DNA from: Amycolatopsis eburnea
GTDB taxonomy: Bacteria > Actinomycetota > Actinomycetes > Mycobacteriales > Pseudonocardiaceae
Length of the DNA: 64,000 nucleotides
Assembly (NCBI RefSeq): GCF_003937945.1
Contig: NZ_RSEC01000058.1
Span: forward strand, 992,001 to 1,056,000
Direction of reading: 5' to 3'
Under the pieces are notes generated by a model. It did no database searches. It had not been told where the DNA came from and worked only from the letters and a program-made list of their open reading frames with translations. A program made the translations under genes and the position numbers. This document shows, in pieces, positions 1-7,090 of this stretch (its first letter is position 1; each line of letters opens with the position of its first letter).

Positions 1-398
1 AGGTGTGCCTGGCCGTGCTGAAGGTGCTGCCCGGGTACCAGGACCGCGGGGGCTCGTTCCTGTACCTCGTGCGGGCCATCGCCGCGAACAAGGTCGCCGA
101 CGCCTTCCGGTCCGTGGCGCGCGACCGGTCGAAGCCGGTACCGGAGCTGCCGGACCGGCCGCTCGGCGGGAACGAGCCCGAGAGCCACGTCCTGGACCTC
201 GACCTCGGGGCGCGGCTGGGCAAGCTGCTCGCGCTGCTGCCGCCGCTGCACCAGGAGATCCTGTCGATGCGGATCGTCGTCGGGCTGTCGGCGAACGAGA
301 CCGCGGACGCGCTGGGCATCTCGCCCGGCAACGTCCGGATCACGCAGTACCGCGCGCTGAGCAAGCTGCGCGGCATGATCGGCGAGCGCGGGCTCTGA
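1..398 (+). CDS. ECF sigma factor, C-terminal part (5' end outside window)
   Basis: An RNA polymerase sigma-70 family (ECF) protein whose beginning lies before base 1; the visible frame is open from the window edge. The visible part starts inside region 2 (CLAVLKVLP, then an aromatic-rich FLYLVRAIAANKVADAFR helix) and contains region 4 with the helix-turn-helix LSANETADALGISPGNVRITQYRALSKLR near the end. It would direct RNA polymerase to a specific promoter set. It is clearly paralogous to the sigma gene at 728-1255 (CLAVLK, LxxLPxxxxEIL, VGLSAxETA), and both resemble the actinobacterial ShbA/SigD group. The class is certain; the regulon cannot be read from the sequence. Confidence 0.85.
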   Translation, partial: VCLAVLKVLPGYQDRGGSFLYLVRAIAANKVADAFRSVARDRSKPVPELPDRPLGGNEPESHVLDLDLGARLGKLLALLPPLHQEILSMRIVVGLSANETADALGISPGNVRITQYRALSKLRGMIGERGL

Positions 399-401
399 GC
401 G

Positions 402-704
402 CTACTCCAGCCACTCGGTGATGAAGTGGTCGCTTTCGTGGATGTGCACGGCCTCGTAGACCCCGGGGCCGAGCACCGCGAACTTGTGCGCGACGCCGGC
501 CGGGACGACGAGCACGTCCCCGGCGCCGCCGTCGCGCTGCTCGTCGCCGATGGTGAACCGGGCGCGGCCGCGGATGATCACGAACGTCTCGGCGTACGGG
601 TGCCGGTGCAGGCGCGGCCCGGAGCCGACGACGTCGGTGCTCTCGCGGATCACCGAGATCCCGGACCCGACGTCGCGTCCTTCGAAGTTCTCGCTGTCGC
701 TCAC
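402..704 (-). CDS. Small single-domain cupin protein
   Basis: A 100-residue cupin_2 beta-barrel protein. The metal-site pattern is visible as HRHPYAETFVIIRG followed by VPAGVAHKF, with His and Glu ligands typical of cupins; no signal peptide or membrane segment. The substrate or ligand is unknown. I chose the GTG at 704 because the family begins close to this point; a TTG at 731 would extend the protein by nine residues and overlap the stop of the upstream sigma gene (728-730), which would couple their translation. Either way it follows the sigma gene in the same direction and is probably cotranscribed with it. It is convergent with the partial sigma gene ending at 398. Confidence 0.75.
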   Translation of the reverse strand: MSDSENFEGRDVGSGISVIRESTDVVGSGPRLHRHPYAETFVIIRGRARFTIGDEQRDGGAGDVLVVPAGVAHKFAVLGPGVYEAVHIHESDHFITEWLE

Positions 705-727
705 CAGGCCAGGGTAGCGCCGGCCGC

Positions 728-1255
728 TCAACCCGCGACGGCTTTGCGCAGCTGGTTCAGCGCCCGGTGCTGGGCGACGCGCACCGCGCCCGGCGTCGAC
801 CCGACCACCGCCGCCGTCTCCTCCGCGGACAGGCCGACGGCCACGCGCAGCACCAGGATCTCGCGCTGCTTGTCCGGCAGGACCCGCAGCAGCTTCGCCA
901 TCCGCTCGCCGAGCTCGCGCCGCAGCGCGTGGTGCTCGGGGTCCAGCGTCGCGTCGCCCTCATCCGGCAGCTCGGCGACCGGCTCGGCCCGCCGCCGGGC
1001 AGCGGCCCTGCGGGCGGCCTCGACGTGGTGGCGGGCGATACCGCAGACGAAGATCGGGAAGGGCCGCGCCGCCGGCCGCGCGGGCAGCGCCTTCAGCACC
1101 GCGAGGCAGACGTCCTGCACGACGTCGTCGGGATCCTGCCCGGTCCCGAGCCGGGCGCGGCAGTAGCGCACGACGAGCGGCCGCGCGGCGGCCAGCAGCC
1201 GGTCCGGGGTGGCGGTCTGATCGCCAGGACTCGTTCTCCCCGTCGCCCGTGTCAC
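728..1255 (-). CDS. ECF sigma factor, ShbA/SigD-like
   Basis: A 175-residue ECF sigma factor. Region 2 spans about residues 20-75 (RPLVVRYCRARLG, then DPDDVVQDVCLAVLKALP) and region 4 about 110-170 (LLRVLPDKQREILVLRVAVGLSAEETA with a helix-turn-helix in GSTPGAVRVAQHRAL). The N-terminus is short for the family, so the GTG start at 1255, which has only a weak ribosome-binding site, is tentative. Its last codons touch the cupin gene. It is a paralogue of the truncated sigma gene at the window's left edge; having two such factors within about 1.3 kb suggests local duplication (inference). No adjacent anti-sigma gene is seen; the cupin could conceivably fill that role but nothing shows it. Confidence 0.85.
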   Translation of the reverse strand: MTRATGRTSPGDQTATPDRLLAAARPLVVRYCRARLGTGQDPDDVVQDVCLAVLKALPARPAARPFPIFVCGIARHHVEAARRAAARRRAEPVAELPDEGDATLDPEHHALRRELGERMAKLLRVLPDKQREILVLRVAVGLSAEETAAVVGSTPGAVRVAQHRALNQLRKAVAG

Positions 1256-1390
1256 GTACCGGGACTACCCGTTTTCCCCGCGAGCGGACCCGGGCACGGC
1301 GAATTCCCCGCTCTGTCCGGCCAGGCCGGGCCGCGGACGGCGATCCCTCGATCAAGTCGCCGGATGACCATCGACGGCGGCCGCCGGAAC

Positions 1391-1541
1391 GTCATGAAAG
1401 GGTCGTTCACCTCGCCAGACGGGCGGATCGCCCGGAACGGCCAGTTCGGCGACCGGAACGGCCAGTTCGGCGACCGGAGTGGCCAACACACCGGAGCCCC
1501 GGACGTGTTGGCCGCTCCGGTCGTTGTGTTGGCCACTCCGG
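1391..1541. repeat. Tandem and inverted intergenic repeats (family A)
   Basis: The 321-bp gap 1256-1576 holds no convincing gene. A 21-bp unit starting CCGGAACGGCCAGTTCGGCGA occurs at 1432 and 1453, and a diverged third unit starts at 1474. The 17-mer CCGGAGTGGCCAACACA at 1474-1490 is repeated in perfect inverted orientation at 1525-1541, and a near copy (CGTGTTGGCCGCTCCGG) lies at 1504-1520, so transcripts could form a long hairpin. A further element, GTCATGAAAGGGTCGTTCAC at 1391-1410, lies just before. Both flanking genes (sigma gene reading away, Hsp15-like gene reading towards it) are on the minus strand, so it may act as a terminator for the latter. Confidence 0.8.
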
Positions 1542-1576
1542 TCGGCGCGAACCGGCGACCGACTTTGCCGGGGTCG

Positions 1577-1942
1577 CTAGGGCTCCCGCTGCCGGAACGC
1601 GTCGAGCACGCGACGCTCCCGTTTGGTCGGCCGGCCCGCGCCGCGGTCCCGGCGGGCGACCGGGATCGCCGTCTCCGGGGGTGGTTTCGGGGTGCGGTCG
1701 ACGTAGCACGTCGCCGCGTCCGGGGCGCCGACGCGCTTCTGGATCACGCGGACGACGTCGAGGACCTTGGTCGTGCCGCCGATGCGCAGGCGCACCTCGT
1801 CGCCGGGGACGACGGTCGTCGCGGGTTTGGCGGGCTTGTCGTTGACGCGCACGTGCCCGCCGCGGCACGCCGCCGCGGCGTCCGGGCGGGTCTTCGTCAG
1901 CCGGACCGCCCAAAGCCAGCGGTCCACACGGGTGGACTCCAC
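1577..1942 (-). CDS. S4-domain RNA-binding protein, Hsp15 (HslR) family
   Basis: A 121-residue protein with an N-terminal S4 RNA-binding domain (about residues 1-65: TRVDRWLWAVRLTKTRPDAAAACRGGHVRVND, then PGDEVRLRIG) and a basic C-terminal tail rich in Arg (RRDRGAGRPTKRERR), the layout and length of Hsp15-type proteins. In Escherichia coli Hsp15 binds free 50S subunits carrying nascent chain after heat shock; the same role here is inferred from the family. The GTG start at 1942 places the first residues immediately before the conserved VDRWLW motif. It is divergent from the cholesterol oxidase gene, with 131 bp between them. Confidence 0.85.
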   Translation of the reverse strand: MESTRVDRWLWAVRLTKTRPDAAAACRGGHVRVNDKPAKPATTVVPGDEVRLRIGGTTKVLDVVRVIQKRVGAPDAATCYVDRTPKPPPETAIPVARRDRGAGRPTKRERRVLDAFRQREP

Positions 1943-2014
1943 AGTCGTCCATCATGGCCCATTCAGCGGAACCCCCGCGCAACCCGGGGATGTTACCGGC
2001 GGGTATATGTCGAC

Positions 2015-2066
2015 TTGTCTGCACCACTGAGTTATAACCTGTTCTATTATACCTCAACGGTGAGGA
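2015..2066 (+). promoter_or_regulatory. AT-rich promoter and ribosome-binding site of the cholesterol oxidase gene
   Basis: The divergent gap 1943-2073 ends in an unusually AT-rich stretch for this genome. TATTAT at 2045-2050 is the best -10 candidate, preceded by the palindrome GTTATAAC at 2031-2038, which could be an operator or part of a promoter. GAGGA at 2062-2066 is a good ribosome-binding site 7 bases before the ATG at 2074. No clear -35 at standard spacing (TTGTCT at 2015-2020 is too far), so an activator or alternative sigma factor may be needed. Confidence 0.45.
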
Positions 2067-2073
2067 CTATCAC

Positions 2074-3693
2074 ATGCGCGACGAATCCATGTGGAGTACA
2101 ACTTCTGGGGCAGTTTCCCGTCGTCTTTTCCTCGCAGGAACCGGTTCTATCTTGGCGGGTGCCGCGCTGGCTGGAAAAGCCGCCGCCGCCCCGGCCGCGA
2201 TCCCCGACGGCGCCACCGTCTCCGCGCTGGTGATCGGCACCGGCTACGGCGGCTCGGTCGCCGCGCTCCGGCTCGCGGAAGCCGGCGTCGACGTGCACAT
2301 GGTCGAGATGGGCATGGCCTGGGACACGCCCGGCCCGGACGGCAAGATCTTCGCCAACACGACCAGCCCGGACCAGCGCTCGTTCTGGTTGCGCACCAAG
2401 ACGAAGCAGCCGCTGTCCAACTTCCTCGGGTTCCCCATCGACAAGGACATCCCGCGCTACACCGGCATCCTCGACGCCGAAGAGTTCAGCGGCATCACCG
2501 TCTACCAGGGCCGCGGGGTCGGCGGCGGCTCGCTCGTCAACGGCGGCATGGCCGTCACGCCCAAGCGGGAGAACTTCGGCGCGATCCTCCCGACCGTGAA
2601 CGCCGACGAGATGTACAACACCTACTACCCGCGCGCCAACGCCGGCCTCGGCGTCGCCACCGTGCGCCCGGCCTGGTTCGACACCACCGACGCCTACCAG
2701 TACGCCCGCGTGGGCCGCAAACAGGCGCAGCGGTCCGGGTTCCCGTTCGTGTTCGTGCCCGACGTGTACGACTGGAACTACATGGAGCAGGAAGCCGCCG
2801 GCACCGTGCCGAAGTCGGCGCTGGCCGGGGAAATCCTGTACGGCAACAACTACGGCAAGAAGTCCCTGCAGAAGACCTACCTCCCGCGGATCGCCGCGAC
2901 CGGCCGCGTCACCATCTCCCCGCTGCACCGCGTGACCCAGGCGGTGCCCGCGTCCGGCGGTTACGCGGTGACCATCGAGCAGTTGACCACGGCGGGCGCG
3001 GTGTCCGCCATCAAGACCGTCACGGCGGCCAAGGTGTTCTTCGCCGCGGGCAGCGTCGGCACGAGCAAGCTGCTGGTGAAGCTGAAGGCGACCGGCGCGC
3101 TGCCCAACCTGAACGGCGAGGTCGGCAAGGGCTGGGGCGACAACGGGAACGTGATGTGCGGGCGCGCCAACCACATCTGGGACCCGACCGGCAGCCTCCA
3201 GTCGTCCATCCCGTGCGGCGGCATCGACAACTGGGCCGCGGGCGGGGCCTTCGCGGAGGTCGCGCCGCTGCCGACCGGGATCGAGACGTGGGCGTCGTTC
3301 TACCTGTCCATCACGAAGAACCCGAACCGCGCGCAGTTCACCTGGAACCCGACGACCCGCGCGGTCGAGCTGAACTGGCAGACGGCGTGGAAGCAGCCGT
3401 CGATCGACATGGCGAAGACCATCTTCGACAAGATCAACGCGACCGAGGGGACGATCTACCGCACCGACCTCTTCGGCGTGTACAAGATCTGGGGCGACCA
3501 CCTCACCTACCACCCGCTCGGCGGCGCGGTGCTCGGCAAGGCGACCGACAACTACGGCAGGCTCGCCGGCTACCCGGGCCTGTACGCGATCGACGGCTCC
3601 CTGATCCCGGGCAACACCAGCGTCAACCCGTTCGTCACGATCACGGCCCTGGCCGAGCGCAACATCGAGAAGATCATCGCCACGGACTTCTGA
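2074..3693 (+). CDS. choA: Exported cholesterol oxidase (GMC family, FAD-dependent)
   Basis: A 539-residue oxidase expected to convert cholesterol and other 3-beta-hydroxysterols to the 4-en-3-one with production of hydrogen peroxide. A Tat signal with the twin arginine SRRLFLAG lies at about residues 14-22 with cleavage near the Ala-rich stretch around residue 40. The FAD-binding motif is VIGTGYGGSVAALRLAEAGV, followed by the flavin loop GRGVGGGSLVNGGM. The C-terminal catalytic region shows THYHPLGG-like His (LTYHPLGG) and GNTSVNPFVTITALAERN with the catalytic Asn, as in Streptomyces class I cholesterol oxidases. Monocistronic, bounded by a strong hairpin at 3700-3731. Length and motifs match the family closely. 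Confidence 0.93.
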   Translation: MRDESMWSTTSGAVSRRLFLAGTGSILAGAALAGKAAAAPAAIPDGATVSALVIGTGYGGSVAALRLAEAGVDVHMVEMGMAWDTPGPDGKIFANTTSPDQRSFWLRTKTKQPLSNFLGFPIDKDIPRYTGILDAEEFSGITVYQGRGVGGGSLVNGGMAVTPKRENFGAILPTVNADEMYNTYYPRANAGLGVATVRPAWFDTTDAYQYARVGRKQAQRSGFPFVFVPDVYDWNYMEQEAAGTVPKSALAGEILYGNNYGKKSLQKTYLPRIAATGRVTISPLHRVTQAVPASGGYAVTIEQLTTAGAVSAIKTVTAAKVFFAAGSVGTSKLLVKLKATGALPNLNGEVGKGWGDNGNVMCGRANHIWDPTGSLQSSIPCGGIDNWAAGGAFAEVAPLPTGIETWASFYLSITKNPNRAQFTWNPTTRAVELNWQTAWKQPSIDMAKTIFDKINATEGTIYRTDLFGVYKIWGDHLTYHPLGGAVLGKATDNYGRLAGYPGLYAIDGSLIPGNTSVNPFVTITALAERNIEKIIATDF

Positions 3694-3699
3694 CCCGAA

Positions 3700-3731
3700 G
3701 GTCGTGAGGGGCCGGAGCGCCCCTCACGACC
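3700..3731. terminator. Bidirectional hairpin terminator
   Basis: A perfect 13-bp stem (GGTCGTGAGGGGC at 3700-3712 with its complement at 3719-3731) and a 6-base loop begins 7 bases after the cholesterol oxidase stop and overlaps the stop of the convergent gene ending at 3724. There is no U-tract, as is common in actinomycetes. Confidence 0.8.
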
Positions 3732-4209
3732 GGTGGGACGGCAGGACGCAGACGGTGTCCAGGCCCAGGACGTGGTTCAGGCGGCCGAAAGCGAGCCACG
3801 CGCCGAGGCTCATGCTCAGCTCGACGATCTCCTTTTGCGTGTACTGGGAAGACATCCGCTTCCAGAACTCGTCGTCCAGGTTGTGGTGGTCCAAGGTGTA
3901 CCGCTCGGCGTACTCCGCCGCGAGCCGCGTGCGCTCGTCGAAGCGGTCCGTCGTGCGCCACTCGAGCACGGCGTCCGCGAACTCCTCCTCGACCTTCACT
4001 CCGTCGCGTTCGGTCCGCCAGTCGAGGCAGAAGACGCACCCGTTGAGCTGCGCGATCCGCAGCCGCGCGGCCTCGAACTCCCGCAGCCCCAACGTCGTGT
4101 GCTCGTACACCGCCAGCGAAAACTGCGACGCGGCGATCCCGATGCCGGGCACCATTTCACCCCAGACGTAGCCGATCGGGTCCTTGCCCTCGGGGATGTC
4201 GATGTTCAC
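3724..4209 (-). CDS. Carboxymuconolactone decarboxylase / AhpD-like protein
   Basis: A 161-residue all-helical protein of the CMD/AhpD superfamily. The redox motif is seen as RIAQLNGCVFCLDWRTERDG, a CxxC followed by the usual Arg/Asp pattern, and the C-terminal helix is ELSMSLGAWLAFGRLNHVLGL. Such proteins act as peroxidase partners or dethiolating enzymes; the exact substrate is unknown. Start: GTG at 4209 with AGGAGG at 4215-4220 five bases upstream, which is decisive. The start overlaps the stop of the upstream dehydrogenase gene (ATGA-type 4-base overlap at 4206-4209), so the two are translationally coupled and probably work on one pathway. Confidence 0.88.
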   Translation of the reverse strand: MNIDIPEGKDPIGYVWGEMVPGIGIAASQFSLAVYEHTTLGLREFEAARLRIAQLNGCVFCLDWRTERDGVKVEEEFADAVLEWRTTDRFDERTRLAAEYAERYTLDHHNLDDEFWKRMSSQYTQKEIVELSMSLGAWLAFGRLNHVLGLDTVCVLPSHRS

Positions 4210-5282
4210 GAGCGCCTCCTTCCGAGCTTGCCGGCTGCCGGGCGCAGCGGGACGTCGAGTGCGTCGTAGAGGCCGGGTTCCGCCGCGGCCAGCCAGTCGA
4301 TCGCGCCGACGAGCCTGCCGACGGCGGTGGCATTGCCGCCCGCCGAACGGTTTTCGCCCTCGTCGGAAGCTTCGACGCTGACCTCGATGCGCGGCCGGCC
4401 TTCGATGATCACGCGGTGGGCGCCGTCCCCACTGGGCGGCATGGGCCAGTCCGGCGCGCACGACGGGTGGATGCGCGTCACGTGCTCGATGACGATCCGC
4501 GGCTCGCCGTCGACGATGCCCTGCACCTCGAACCGCACCGCGCCCTGCGTGCCCTTCTCGAACTCGCCCATCGTCCGCGTGGACACGGTTTCCTCGAGCG
4601 GCCGCCGTTGCAGCGTCTCGCGCAGTTCGGTCACCTCGACGCCGAGGCCGCGCGCGATCAGCCGGACCTGCCCGCCCCACACCATCGACGGCACGCCGGT
4701 CATCAGCATCGGCGGGTCGTAGTCCATCGGCTGGCCCATGCCGACCAGGTACCGGACGGAGTCGGGCTGCTCGTAGGTCGAGTAGTCGAAGATCTCCTGG
4801 CAGCGGATGCCGTCGACGTCCGTGCCGAGCCCGCTGATCAGCAGCGGCAGCACGTCGTTGCCCCAGCCGGGGTCGACGCCGGAGACGAACAGCGAGCCGC
4901 CGCCCTCCTTGATCGCCGCCAGCACCGGGTCGCGCAGTTCCGGGGGCGCGTTGCGCTGGTCGTAGAGCGGGTAGAGGGCCGGGGTCACGACGACCGCGCC
5001 CGTGCCGACCGCGCGGACGATGTCGGCGAGCGCGTCGTCGAACCGGACGTCCCCGGAAGCGGCGTAGACCACCGCTCGCGGCTTCGCGCCGAGCACGGCG
5101 TCGATGTCGTCGGTCGCGGCGACGCCGAGGTCCCCGACGCCCGCCAGCGCGCCCGCGTCCTTGCCGACCTTGGCCGGGTCGTGCACCAGCACGCCGGTCA
5201 GCTCCAGTGCCGGATGGGCGTCGACGGCCCGGATTGCCGCACGGCCGACGTTGCCCGTGCCCCACACCACCGTGGCGATCAT
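4206..5282 (-). CDS. NAD(P)-binding dehydrogenase of the dihydrodipicolinate reductase-like family
   Basis: A 358-residue two-domain oxidoreductase. The Rossmann motif VVWGTGNVGRAAIRAV is at the N-terminus, followed by a long C-terminal catalytic domain containing SGVDPGWGNDVLPLL and IFDYSTYEQPDSVRYLVGMG. This matches the broad group annotated as dihydrodipicolinate reductase or 2,4-diaminopentanoate dehydrogenase, common in actinobacteria in large numbers and mostly of unknown substrate; it is longer than true DapB (about 250 residues), so a lysine-pathway role is unlikely. It is the first gene of a two-gene unit with the coupled AhpD-like gene and is divergent from ilvD (116 bp gap). Confidence 0.8.
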   Translation of the reverse strand: MIATVVWGTGNVGRAAIRAVDAHPALELTGVLVHDPAKVGKDAGALAGVGDLGVAATDDIDAVLGAKPRAVVYAASGDVRFDDALADIVRAVGTGAVVVTPALYPLYDQRNAPPELRDPVLAAIKEGGGSLFVSGVDPGWGNDVLPLLISGLGTDVDGIRCQEIFDYSTYEQPDSVRYLVGMGQPMDYDPPMLMTGVPSMVWGGQVRLIARGLGVEVTELRETLQRRPLEETVSTRTMGEFEKGTQGAVRFEVQGIVDGEPRIVIEHVTRIHPSCAPDWPMPPSGDGAHRVIIEGRPRIEVSVEASDEGENRSAGGNATAVGRLVGAIDWLAAAEPGLYDALDVPLRPAAGKLGRRRS

Positions 5283-5398
5283 CTGCCCGAGTTTTCGCCG
5301 GTTCGCCCGGGTCCGGGAAGCCCTTCGTTCCGGCCAGCGGACCGCGCGGACGCGGGTAGCATGCAGTGCGTCCGAACGTCGTACCGGAGGGCCCCGCG

Positions 5399-7090
5399 AT
5401 GACGATCGATCCGAAACCCCGCAGCCGCACGGTGACCGACGGCATCGAGGCCGCGCCCGCCCGCGGCATGCTCCGCGCCGTCGGGATGGGGGACGGCGAC
5501 TGGCGCAAGCCGATCATCGGCGTCGCCAGTTCGTGGAACGAGATCACGCCGTGCAACCTGTCGCTGGACCGGCTCGCGCAGGCGTCCAAGGAAGGCGTGC
5601 ACGCGGCCGGCGGCTACCCGCTGCAGTTCGGCACGATCTCGGTGTCCGACGGCATCTCCATGGGCCACGACGGCATGCACTTCTCGCTGGTCTCGCGCGA
5701 GGTCATCGCCGACTCCGTCGAGACGGTCATGCAGGCCGAGCGGCTCGACGGCTCGATCCTGCTGGCCGGCTGCGACAAGTCGCTGCCCGGCATGCTGATG
5801 GCCGCCGCGCGCCTCGACCTCGCGTCGGTGTTCCTCTACGCGGGCACGATCGCCCCCGGCTGGGTGAAGCTGACCGACGGCACCGAGAAGGACGTCACGC
5901 TGATCGACGCCTTCGAGGCGGTCGGCGCGTGCCGCGCGGGCCGGCTCAAGACCGCCGACCTGGACCGCATCGAACGCGCGATCTGCCCTGGTGAGGGTGC
6001 CTGCGGCGGGATGTACACGGCGAACACGATGGCCTCGGCGGCCGAGGCGATGGGGATGAGCATGCCGGGCTCGGCCGCGCCGCCGTCCGCGGACCGCCGC
6101 CGCGACCACTACGCGCACCTTTCGGGTGAAGCCGTCGTCGGGCTGCTCGAAAAGGGCATCACCGCGCGGGACATCCTCACGCGCGAGGCGTTCGAGAACG
6201 CGATCACCGTCGTGATGGCGCTCGGCGGCTCGACCAACGCCGTGCTGCACCTGCTGGCCATCGCGCACGAGGCGAAGGTCGAGCTGACGCTGGACGACTT
6301 CAACCGCGTCGGCGACCGCGTCCCGCACCTGGGCGACCTGAAGCCGTTCGGCAAGTACGTCATGAACGACATCGACCGCCACGGCGGCATTCCGGTGCTG
6401 ATGAAGGCGCTCCTGGACGAAGGCCTGATCCACGGCGACGCGCTGACCGTCACCGGCCGGACCGTCGCGGAGAACCTCGCCGAGCTGGACCCCGACCCGA
6501 TCGACGGCGAGGTCCTGCGCCGGCTGGACAACCCGTTGCACCCGACCGGTGGCATCAACATCCTGCGCGGCTCGCTCGCCCCCGAGGGCGCCGTCGTGAA
6601 GTCCGCGGGCTTCGACACGGCCAACTTCGAGGGCCCGGCGCGCGTGTTCGAACGCGAGCAGGAGGCGATGGCGGCGCTGAACGAGGGCCGGATCGAGGCG
6701 GGCGACGTCGTCGTCATCCGCTACGAGGGCCCCAAGGGCGGGCCGGGCATGCGGGAGATGCTGGCGATCACCGCGGCGATCAAGGGCGCCGGCCTCGGCC
6801 GCGACGTCCTCCTGCTGACCGACGGCCGGTTCTCCGGCGGCACCACCGGCCTGTGCATCGGCCACGTCGCCCCGGAGGCGGTCGACGGCGGCCCGATCGC
6901 GTTCGTCCGCACCGGCGACCGGATCGCCGTCGACATCAAGGCGCGCAGCATCGACCTGCTGGTGGACGCGGCCGAGCTGGCCGCCCGCCGTCAGGGCTGG
7001 GAGCCGTTGCCGAACAAGTTCCCGGAAGGCGTGCTCGGCAAGTACGTCAAGCTGGTCAAGTCGTCGTCGGACGGCGCCGTCACGAGCTGA
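5399..7090 (+). CDS. ilvD: Dihydroxy-acid dehydratase
   Basis: A 563-residue enzyme dehydrating 2,3-dihydroxy-isovalerate and 2,3-dihydroxy-3-methylvalerate to the 2-oxo acids in valine and isoleucine biosynthesis (also feeding pantothenate and leucine). Three iron-sulfur ligand cysteines are visible: Cys52 (ITPCNLS), Cys125 (AGCDKSLPG) and Cys202 (GEGACGGMYTANT), with the signature DGRFSGGTTGLCIGH near residue 475. The ATG at 5399 follows CGGAGG at 5385-5390; an upstream in-frame ATG at 5366 lacks a ribosome-binding site. No other ilv genes are adjacent. Its last 100 bases overlap the convergent AMP-ligase gene. Confidence 0.95.
   Translation: MTIDPKPRSRTVTDGIEAAPARGMLRAVGMGDGDWRKPIIGVASSWNEITPCNLSLDRLAQASKEGVHAAGGYPLQFGTISVSDGISMGHDGMHFSLVSREVIADSVETVMQAERLDGSILLAGCDKSLPGMLMAAARLDLASVFLYAGTIAPGWVKLTDGTEKDVTLIDAFEAVGACRAGRLKTADLDRIERAICPGEGACGGMYTANTMASAAEAMGMSMPGSAAPPSADRRRDHYAHLSGEAVVGLLEKGITARDILTREAFENAITVVMALGGSTNAVLHLLAIAHEAKVELTLDDFNRVGDRVPHLGDLKPFGKYVMNDIDRHGGIPVLMKALLDEGLIHGDALTVTGRTVAENLAELDPDPIDGEVLRRLDNPLHPTGGINILRGSLAPEGAVVKSAGFDTANFEGPARVFEREQEAMAALNEGRIEAGDVVVIRYEGPKGGPGMREMLAITAAIKGAGLGRDVLLLTDGRFSGGTTGLCIGHVAPEAVDGGPIAFVRTGDRIAVDIKARSIDLLVDAAELAARRQGWEPLPNKFPEGVLGKYVKLVKSSSDGAVTS

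Noticed and set aside
1432..1541. A CRISPR-like array
   Set aside because: Units are contiguous 21-bp tandem repeats with no spacers and no cas genes nearby.
767..2233. A 488-codon plus-strand frame from 767
   Set aside because: Antisense to the sigma and Hsp15-like genes and running through the repeat region; low-complexity composition.
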